NCBI GenBank assembly: GCA_013813075.1
Contig: JACCSI010000540.1
Span: 1-5,366 of the forward strand
Length of the DNA: 5,366 bases
Direction of reading: 5' to 3'
DNA from: Acidobacteriota bacterium
GTDB taxonomy: Bacteria > Acidobacteriota > Vicinamibacteria > Vicinamibacterales > UBA2999
Below the pieces are notes generated by a model, which made no database searches, was not told the origin of the DNA, and was given only the letters and a program-made list of their open reading frames with translations. Below, piece by piece: positions 1 to 5,366 of this stretch (the first letter of the stretch is position 1; each line of letters starts with the position of its first letter). The position numbers and the translations under genes were made by a program.

Positions 1-1
1 C

Positions 2-928
<927 letters not shown>

Positions 929-1040
929 CGTTCAGGGTGACGTCGGTGCGTCCCGTCAGGGCGCAGGATTTGAAACACACGGCGCGCGAGTCCCGTTGCG
1001 AGCACACTGCGCCGGTCGGGAGAGGCGGCGGCGGGATCGC
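929..1040. other. Convergent intergenic region without clear terminator
   Basis: This 112-bp gap separates the 3' ends of thiC and the small secreted-protein gene. The only structure I see is an inverted repeat, CGGCGC (980-985) with GCGCCG (1009-1014), around a 23-base spacer. No T-run follows it on either strand, so it is not a convincing intrinsic terminator, and such pairs arise easily in GC-rich DNA. I see no open frame here with a recognisable product. Confidence 0.5.
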
Positions 1041-1595
1041 TTAGTTTGGAGACGCGGGAACGATTTGAATGATCGTCGTGAACCGCGCCGGCGGTGTTCC
1101 TCGGTTCGAATTCGGATAACCGGCCGACCCGCCAAAGGTGTAGTCCTTGATCGTCACGCTCGGCGTGAACGCCATCGTGTCCTCGCGGAACCGCGCGATT
1201 TCAAATTGGTGTGTCGGGGGCGCTTCGAACAAGACCTCGCCGCGCACTTTCAGCGCGGTCCGGTAATACTTGACCATGTCCGCAAACGGCGCGTTCACGC
1301 CAAACAAATAGAATCGTTGCCCGCGGCCGGCATCGTACGACGTGATGTACTGCGCAGCCGGATACAGCGGCACGCCAAGAGTCGCTTCCGTGGGCGCGTC
1401 CGACGCGGCGGCGAGCGGCTGTCTCGGGGCAGTGGTCGACGGCGGGACCGGCGCCGGCCGGGCCGGTTGATTGCGCCCTGGTTCGGCGGGACGCGGTTGA
1501 CTCGGTCGCGGGAATGGCTGCGGCGGTTGAGCGTAAAGAGCTGAGCATGCCAGCGTCATGCCGATCGCGAGAACACATGCCCGTCTTTGAATCAT
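1041..1595 (-). CDS. Small exported proline-rich protein of unknown function
   Basis: The predicted product has 184 residues. Residues 1-22 look like a Sec signal peptide: RR at 4-5, a hydrophobic core to about residue 19, and likely cleavage after ALYA (A22). C17 is preceded by T-L-A, not a standard lipobox, so a lipoprotein is less likely. Residues 23-60 form a proline-rich linker (15 prolines in 38). A compact domain covers about 73-184, with LGVPLYPAAQ, SYDAGRGQRFYLFG, APFADMVKYYRTAL and a C-terminal FTTIIQIVPA strand. The order 'VPxYPxA ... strand ... VxxYYRxxL' recalls small envelope proteins in which a helix follows a short sheet; this is inference. The ATG at 1593-1595 is chosen because it keeps the whole signal peptide; starting at M13 would destroy it. 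No Shine-Dalgarno sequence precedes it, and a TATAAT lies 8 bases upstream. I do not recognise a function. Export to the periplasm is likely. Confidence 0.85.
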   Translation of the reverse strand: MIQRRACVLAIGMTLACSALYAQPPQPFPRPSQPRPAEPGRNQPARPAPVPPSTTAPRQPLAAASDAPTEATLGVPLYPAAQYITSYDAGRGQRFYLFGVNAPFADMVKYYRTALKVRGEVLFEAPPTHQFEIARFREDTMAFTPSVTIKDYTFGGSAGYPNSNRGTPPARFTTIIQIVPASPN

Positions 1596-1620
1596 TGACC
1601 ACTATTATAAATCTCGCCCC
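1596..1620. promoter_or_regulatory. Divergent promoter region with overlapping -10-like elements
   Basis: This is the whole 25-bp space between two divergent start codons. Its core ACTATTATAAAT (1601-1612) stands out in GC-rich surroundings. Read on the minus strand it gives a perfect TATAAT (1609 down to 1604) eight bases before the ATG at 1595. Read on the plus strand it gives TATAAA (1606-1611) nine bases before the GTG at 1621, or TATTAT (1603-1608). With normal -10 to start-site spacing, both transcripts would begin at or within about three bases of their start codons, so both would be leaderless or nearly so. No good -35 hexamer is visible at 16-18 bp on either side. Promoter activity is inferred from sequence only. 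Confidence 0.6.
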
Positions 1621-2772
1621 GTGACGACATCGCAGCAACTTGCCGGCTATTGTCGCAGCCAGGAGGACTGGCTCATTGGCACCATCGAGGCGCTCGTCAC
1701 GCTCGAGTCGCCAACCGATGTCAAAGACGCCGTTGACACGTGCGGAGCCGAGCTGGCGCGACGGCTCGCCGAGATCGGTGGCAAAGTCACGACGGTCACG
1801 ACGTCGTCCGCCGGGAATCATCTGCGCGCGGAATTCGGCAGCGGCTCACGGCAGATCCTACTGCTCGGCCACTTCGACACGGTCTGGCCGGTCGGCCAAT
1901 TGCAGCACATGCCCCTGCAGCGTGATGGCGACAAGCTCATGGGCCCCGGAGTGCTCGACATGAAGGCGGGCATTGGGCTGGCGATGCTTGCCACGCGCGC
2001 ACTGTTCCACCTTGCGGAGGGCGCGCAGGCACGCATTGTGATGCTCTGGACGACAGACGAGGAGACCGGCAGCCATACCTCGCGGGCACTGCTCGAAACG
2101 GAGGCGCGGCAAAGCGCCGCCGTGCTGGTCCTCGAACCGGCGTTGCCTGGCGGGGTGCTCAAAACCAGCCGCAAGGGCTGTGGCGAATACGAGGTCGTCG
2201 TTCGAGGTGAAGCCGCCCACGCGGGCGTCGATCCGGGGAAAGGCGTAAGCGCAATCCGGGAACTCGCCCGACAGATTCTGGCACTCGAAACGCTGCACGA
2301 CCTCTCGCGCGGCGTGTCGGTGAACGTCGGCATCATCAGCGGTGGGACCCGACCCAATGTGGTCGCTGCCGAAGCGCGGGCACGAGTCGATGTGCGTGCG
2401 CCGACGATGGCCGAGGCCGATCGCGTTGACACGGCCATCCGGGGTTTGACGCCGCACCTCTCCGGTGCCCAGGTCGAAGTGTCCGGGGGCTTCGACCGCC
2501 CCCCGATGGAGCGCACGGCTGGCGTGGCACGGCTGTTCGAGATGGCACAGCAAGTTGGGTCTGAGCTCGGCCAAACCATCGGTGAGGGATCCACGGGGGG
2601 TGGATCCGACGGTAACTTCTGCGCCGCCCTCGGAGTGCCGACGCTCGACGGTCTTGGCGCACTTGGTGACGGCGCGCATGCGGTGCACGAACACGTGCTC
2701 GTCTCCGGGTTGGTGCATCGGGCAACCCTGCTGAGCGCGTTGCTGACTCTCCTCGCCGCGTCCTCGGAGTGA
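1621..2772 (+). CDS. M20 family zinc metallopeptidase, carboxypeptidase G2-like
   Basis: The product has 383 residues and resembles the M20A group that includes carboxypeptidase G2 (glutamate carboxypeptidase), which removes C-terminal amino acids using two zinc ions. The expected residues are all present: H84 and D86 in LLGHFDTVWP, bridging D113 in GVLDMKAGIG, catalytic E147 and ligand E148 in TTDEETGS, E172 in VLEPA, and H353 in DGAHAVHEHV. The dimerisation lid inserts at about residues 184-297, with H200 in the GEAAHAGVDP motif that shapes the active site across the dimer. GSTGGGSDGN corresponds to the substrate-carboxylate-binding loop. Unlike the secreted Pseudomonas carboxypeptidase G2, no signal peptide is visible, so a cytoplasmic role in peptide or acyl-amino-acid turnover is more likely. 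Substrate cannot be read from sequence. The GTG start is forced by the AT-rich promoter just upstream; no Shine-Dalgarno is seen. Family assignment is firm, specificity is not. Confidence 0.95.
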   Translation: MTTSQQLAGYCRSQEDWLIGTIEALVTLESPTDVKDAVDTCGAELARRLAEIGGKVTTVTTSSAGNHLRAEFGSGSRQILLLGHFDTVWPVGQLQHMPLQRDGDKLMGPGVLDMKAGIGLAMLATRALFHLAEGAQARIVMLWTTDEETGSHTSRALLETEARQSAAVLVLEPALPGGVLKTSRKGCGEYEVVVRGEAAHAGVDPGKGVSAIRELARQILALETLHDLSRGVSVNVGIISGGTRPNVVAAEARARVDVRAPTMAEADRVDTAIRGLTPHLSGAQVEVSGGFDRPPMERTAGVARLFEMAQQVGSELGQTIGEGSTGGGSDGNFCAALGVPTLDGLGALGDGAHAVHEHVLVSGLVHRATLLSALLTLLAASSE

Positions 2773-2894
2773 GGCGAAAGGGCCGCCTGCCCATGGACGT
2801 CGGCTGATTTTTTGACGCTTCCGTTATTGCTGGGATGGCCCCAAGGACTTGCTCACAGATCCGTCGCCTGCTAGTCTTTTGCCGCGGCGATCGA
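2773..2894. other. Convergent intergenic region
   Basis: This 122-bp stretch lies between the 3' ends of the M20 peptidase and the radical SAM gene. It holds the weak terminator-like hairpin described separately. Near 2863-2892 there is also a short imperfect inverted repeat, TCGCC with GGCGA, spanning TTTTGCCGCGGC. No open frame here looks coding. Confidence 0.5.
2781..2813 (+). terminator. Weak rho-independent-like terminator after the M20 gene
   Basis: GCCG (2782-2785) can pair with CGGC (2801-2804), enclosing a 15-base loop that contains the palindrome CCATGG (2791-2796). Three bases after the stem comes a run of six T (2808-2813). The position, 9 bases after the peptidase stop codon, suits a terminator. 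The stem is only four sure base pairs, so this is a tentative call. Confidence 0.35.
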
Positions 2895-3917
2895 TCAGAA
2901 CTGCAGCGTCGCCTGCGCCACCTCGGGGGCCGGTGCGGTGACGCGGCTTTCACCTTCCGATTCGTCCTGGCGTCTGCGATTTTGCACGCCGTAGCGCGCC
3001 TTCAACATCCCGACCGTCTTTCGCACCCGCTCGGTGTAATCTTTCGGCGCGTACTTCGAGGCGTAGAGCCGGTCGTACTGGTCGACCAGTGCGGGGAAGT
3101 CGCTCGCGAGGAAGCGCATGAAGTGGTCGCGCGTGCCACCGTCGAGGAAAAGCAAGTTGGCGCCGACAAAGCGGGCGCCGTGGTCGGCGATGGCTTTAAC
3201 CGTCGCTTCCAACTTGGCGGGTTGCGTAGTGAAGCCCGGAACCAGCGGCGACATCAGGACGCCCGCCTCGATACCGGCGTCGACCATGGCTCTGACCGCC
3301 CGCAAGCGCTGCAGTGGATGGGCCGTACCCGGCTCCAGCCTCCGCCACGCGTCGTCGTCTGTGGTCGGCACGCTTACGTAGATGGTGGACCCGGTCGTGA
3401 CCTTTGACAAATCTTGCAGCACGTCTATGTCGCGGACAATCATCGGCCCCTTGGTGATCAGGCCGACCGGCGTGCGTCCGGCGACGAGCGCCTGCAGCGT
3501 GCCGCGCGAGAGCTTATAGTGGCCCTCGATCGGCTGATACGGATCGGTCGCCGTCCCGAGTGCCGCGAGATCGCGTGTCCACTTCGGATCATCTAGTTCG
3601 CGCCGCAACACATCCACGAAGTTGGTCTTGACGAAGATCATCGACGAGAACTCGTCCCCCGAGCCGAGCTCGAAGTGCGTTTGATAGCGCCGCGCAAAGC
3701 AGTAGTGGCACGCGTGGGTGCAGCCCCGGTACGGGTTCAGGGTCCACGAGAAGGGCATGCCCTTGACGCGGTTGAGCGCCGAGCGGCAGTGAATTTCCTG
3801 GTATCGCGCCTCGTCGGCGCGGCGTTGAGCCTCGGTCAGGGCTTCGGCGCCGCCGTCCTTGACCGCGCGGGCCACGTCGCGCGTGGTGAGCAGTCGTGGG
3901 CCCAGATCGAACAGCAT
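2895..3917 (-). CDS. Radical SAM protein, COG1533 / SplB-like (PA0069/Rv2578c-type)
   Basis: The product has 340 residues and belongs to the radical SAM group annotated as 'DNA repair photolyase-like' (COG1533), whose substrate is not established. The cluster motif CTHACHYC (C66, C70, C73; CxxxCxxC) binds the [4Fe-4S] that cleaves S-adenosylmethionine. Family blocks surround it: SALNRVKGMPFSWTLNPYRG before, then FVKTNFVDVLRRE, GTATDPYQPIEGHYKLSRGT, GLITKGPMIVRDIDVL, YVSVPTTDD, RRLEPGTAHPLQRL, AGIEAGVLMSPLVPGFT and a C-terminal YDRLY segment. Residues from about 305 onward are charged and low-complexity, probably disordered. The only other cysteine is C44, and none corresponds to the hydrogen-donating cysteine of spore photoproduct lyase, so thymine-dimer repair should not be assumed. 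The ATG at 3915-3917 lacks a Shine-Dalgarno. The DUF92 fusion gene lies 48 bp upstream on the same strand. Confidence 0.93.
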   Translation of the reverse strand: MLFDLGPRLLTTRDVARAVKDGGAEALTEAQRRADEARYQEIHCRSALNRVKGMPFSWTLNPYRGCTHACHYCFARRYQTHFELGSGDEFSSMIFVKTNFVDVLRRELDDPKWTRDLAALGTATDPYQPIEGHYKLSRGTLQALVAGRTPVGLITKGPMIVRDIDVLQDLSKVTTGSTIYVSVPTTDDDAWRRLEPGTAHPLQRLRAVRAMVDAGIEAGVLMSPLVPGFTTQPAKLEATVKAIADHGARFVGANLLFLDGGTRDHFMRFLASDFPALVDQYDRLYASKYAPKDYTERVRKTVGMLKARYGVQNRRRQDESEGESRVTAPAPEVAQATLQF

Positions 3918-3922
3918 CCGAA

Positions 3923-3952
3923 TATTGTTTCGCTTTTATTTCGCTCGATCAA
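3923..3952 (-). promoter_or_regulatory. Possible promoter for the radical SAM gene
   Basis: On the minus strand, TTGATC (3952 down to 3947) is followed by an 18-base spacer and ACAATA (3928 down to 3923), five bases before the ATG at 3917. The 48-bp gap is AT-rich compared with the flanking genes. If used, it would give an essentially leaderless mRNA independent of the upstream membrane-kinase gene. The -10 match is imperfect and it sits very close to the ATG, so the call is weak. Confidence 0.3.
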
Positions 3953-3965
3953 GAGTACCCTACAC

Positions 3966-5297
3966 TTATGCGCACCACCACGCGGCCAACGTCGCCGCCA
4001 CAGCGGTGTTGATGAAATTCAAGGCGTTGTTGTCGAGCACGCCGCCGCCTTCAAGCGTCGTGGCAAGTGCGCTTTCCACGAACGCGCCGGCCGTGCAGGC
4101 AAGCACAATCGGCCCGACGGAGGACCACGGAATCAGCCACATGACGGCGCCCGGTGAAGCAATCAGCGCCGCACCGAGGATACCGGCCGCGGTACCGGCG
4201 ATGCTGATGGCACCGGGTGTACCCGCCGTAACGCGACGCCATGTGGGAAAGACGCGGGGCCTGCCGCCAAACGACTTGCCGAGTTCGCTGGCGACGGTAT
4301 CACTGGCGCCGGCGGCGATGCCCGCCACGAACCACACTGCCGTCAGTTCGAGGCCCCACGTGAAATTGAACAGCTCGAGCACCGCGCCGAGAGTGCCGAC
4401 CAGGCAGTTGGCGATGATGTTGCCGGCGCCCCGCCGCTCGCCGCGTCCGGCAGTCATCGGTTGTTGCCCACGTCCGGCGCGGGAGCAGGCAACCGTCACC
4501 GCCAAGGCCAGTCCTACGACTATCAGTCCCGACACATAGAATGCGGCATAGATGACCGCCGCAAACACGACACCGGTGACGGCGCCGCTGGCGGAGATGC
4601 CGCCGACGCGCCGCGCCACGTAGGCGACCGGCATGCCCAACACGAGCCCGGCGCGCAGGTCAAGGGTCAGCGGCCCCGGCGGGCCCATCCAATTCAGTTG
4701 CGTAGCAAACCACAACGTACCCGCCGCGGCGATCGGCACCGAGATGTTGTCGTCGAGGCCAATCGGCAGCGTCTCGACGAAGGCGGCGATGACGGCCGCG
4801 GCGACTGGCGCCCACCAGGTGAAGGCGTTGCCCGGCAGAGGGGTGATCGACGGCGCAACCCACACGCTGAGCGCGACGCCGCCCCCGGCACCCGCGATGA
4901 TGAACGCGGCCAGACCGCTCCACGTTTTCTGCGCGTTCCACGGAAGGCGCGGGCCGCCGACGCCCTGACCGGCCATCGTCGCCAACCCGTCGCCTGTTGC
5001 CATCACGGCCCAAGATGCCGCGACGATGTCGAGCCGATGGGGGAAGATGAAAATCAGGACGAGAATCGAAAGGGGATAGAACAGCACGCCGGCGCGCGGA
5101 CCGCCGGCGTCGGTCTCGCGCACAATCTGCGGTGCGATGTGACGCAACGCGAAGGCATTGAACAACAGGGCGGCCAGCGCCAGTGCCGCCGCCTGAGGCC
5201 AGGTGAGATATCGCAGCAGAAAGGCGAAGCCCACCATCGCCATGTGGACGATCTGTCGGCGCGTTTCGGAATAGGTGTTCACAGCTCGGCGCGCCAT
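3966..5297 (-). CDS. Membrane fusion protein: phytol/dolichol kinase-like domain + DUF92 domain
   Basis: The product has 443 residues, mostly hydrophobic, with many predicted membrane helices. The N-terminal half (about 10-200) matches CTP-dependent prenol kinases (SEC59/VTE5/Dgk1 type): RRQIVH at 13-18, GDGLATMAGQ at 102-111 (D103, A106, G110), a basic QKTWSG at 123-128 (K124, G128), and FVETLPIGLDDNISVP at 173-188 (E175, D182, D183, N184). The C-terminal half (about 213-443) matches DUF92/TIGR00297, the family of plant VTE6 (phytyl-phosphate kinase): GAVTGVVFA, GERRGAGNIIAN at 286-297, GASDTVASELGK at 330-341, RRVTAGTPGAISIAGT and a final LDNNALNFINT. In plants and cyanobacteria the two activities are separate proteins acting in sequence, prenol to monophosphate to diphosphate. 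A membrane-bound bifunctional prenol salvage kinase is inferred. The ATG at 5295-5297 is kept because RRQIVH follows at once. No Shine-Dalgarno is visible. Downstream lies the radical SAM gene. Domain assignment is good; substrate is unknown. Confidence 0.88.
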   Translation of the reverse strand: MARRAVNTYSETRRQIVHMAMVGFAFLLRYLTWPQAAALALAALLFNAFALRHIAPQIVRETDAGGPRAGVLFYPLSILVLIFIFPHRLDIVAASWAVMATGDGLATMAGQGVGGPRLPWNAQKTWSGLAAFIIAGAGGGVALSVWVAPSITPLPGNAFTWWAPVAAAVIAAFVETLPIGLDDNISVPIAAAGTLWFATQLNWMGPPGPLTLDLRAGLVLGMPVAYVARRVGGISASGAVTGVVFAAVIYAAFYVSGLIVVGLALAVTVACSRAGRGQQPMTAGRGERRGAGNIIANCLVGTLGAVLELFNFTWGLELTAVWFVAGIAAGASDTVASELGKSFGGRPRVFPTWRRVTAGTPGAISIAGTAAGILGAALIASPGAVMWLIPWSSVGPIVLACTAGAFVESALATTLEGGGVLDNNALNFINTAVAATLAAWWCA

Positions 5298-5309
5298 CGT
5301 GCCATACCC

Positions 5310-5328
5310 AGGGCGTGGCCCTCAGGGC
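5310..5328. repeat. Overlapping inverted repeats upstream of the kinase fusion gene
   Basis: AGGGC (5310-5314), GTG, GCCCT (5318-5322), C, AGGGC (5324-5328). The central GCCCT can pair with either flanking AGGGC, giving two mutually exclusive short hairpins 13 to 31 bp upstream of the kinase start codon. It could be an operator or leader structure, or simply chance in GC-rich DNA. The repeat is plain in the sequence; the function is speculative. Confidence 0.35.
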
Positions 5329-5332
5329 GCGG

Positions 5333-5365
5333 TCATGGTTCGTGGCGAATGCGTTCTCTCCAGTA
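5333..5365 (-). CDS. Possible C-terminal end of an upstream minus-strand gene
   Basis: From the window edge one minus-strand frame reads YWRERIRHEP and stops at TGA (5333-5335), 35 bp before the kinase fusion start. The composition looks like a natural charged C-terminus, but ten codons cannot prove coding. A second minus frame is also open here for a similar length, and a plus-strand ATG at 5335 opens to the edge. If this gene is real, it would be the first member of a minus-strand operon with the kinase fusion and the radical SAM gene. Confidence 0.2.
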   Translation of the reverse strand, partial: YWRERIRHEP

Positions 5366-5366
5366 G

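Noticed and set aside
980..1014. Inverted repeat CGGCGC / GCGCCG between convergent genes as a bidirectional terminator
   Set aside because: The spacer is 23 bases, the arms only 6 bp, and there is no T-run on either strand.
996..1544. Plus-strand frame opposite the small secreted protein
   Set aside because: The translation is arginine-rich and lacks domain structure, whereas the minus frame has a proper signal peptide and a folded-looking domain.
1595..1600. TTGACC as a plus-strand -35 element for the M20 gene
   Set aside because: It is only a few bases from the -10-like core, far short of the 16-18 bp spacing required.
1818..2953. Long minus-strand open frames opposite the M20 peptidase gene
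   Set aside because: The plus frame holds every catalytic motif of the family. The minus translations are arginine, serine and proline rich with no recognisable domain.
5288..5295. Palindrome GGCGCGCC overlapping the kinase gene start
   Set aside because: An 8-bp GC palindrome is expected by chance in such GC-rich DNA, and it lies mostly within the coding start.
3966..5366. Long plus-strand open frames opposite the DUF92 fusion gene, including one from 4461 to the window end
   Set aside because: They are shadows of a GC-rich minus-strand gene. Their translations are arginine-rich and low-complexity, while the minus frame shows clear family motifs throughout.

Overview
The window is GC-rich bacterial chromosome with compact gene packing and no sign of mobile DNA, CRISPR or RNA genes. 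It carries the 3' part of thiC, three complete genes of recognisable family (an M20 metallopeptidase, a COG1533/SplB-like radical SAM protein and a fused prenol-kinase/DUF92 membrane protein) and one small secreted protein of unknown function. The small protein has a domain pattern (LGVPLYPAAQ, SYDAGRGQRFYLFG) that I associate with Acidobacteriota of the Vicinamibacteria type. That assignment is from memory and tentative; no rRNA or other firm marker is present.

Layout. Positions 2-928 (+): C-terminal ~308 residues of ThiC (HMP-phosphate synthase), ending in its CxxCxxxxC cluster motif. 929-1040: convergent gap with no convincing terminator. 1041-1595 (-): small exported proline-rich protein. 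1596-1620: a 25-bp divergent gap whose AT-rich core gives a -10-like hexamer on each strand. 1621-2772 (+): carboxypeptidase G2-like M20 peptidase with all metal ligands. 2773-2894: convergent gap with a weak hairpin followed by a T-run. 2895-3917 (-): radical SAM protein of unknown substrate. 3966-5297 (-): two-domain membrane protein resembling phytol kinase (VTE5/SEC59 type) fused to a DUF92 (VTE6-type) domain. 5298-5366: upstream region of that gene, with overlapping inverted repeats and possibly the last codons of another minus-strand gene.

The genes do not form one pathway. thiC belongs to thiamine biosynthesis. The secreted protein and the peptidase share only a divergent promoter region. 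The membrane kinase and the radical SAM gene run in the same direction 48 bp apart and could be co-transcribed, although the gap may hold its own promoter. The points most worth a second look are the very short divergent promoter, which seems to leave no room for leaders or ribosome binding sites on either mRNA, and the kinase/DUF92 fusion, which would put both steps of prenol-to-prenyl-diphosphate salvage on one polypeptide. I found no clear new defence, mobile or RNA-based system.
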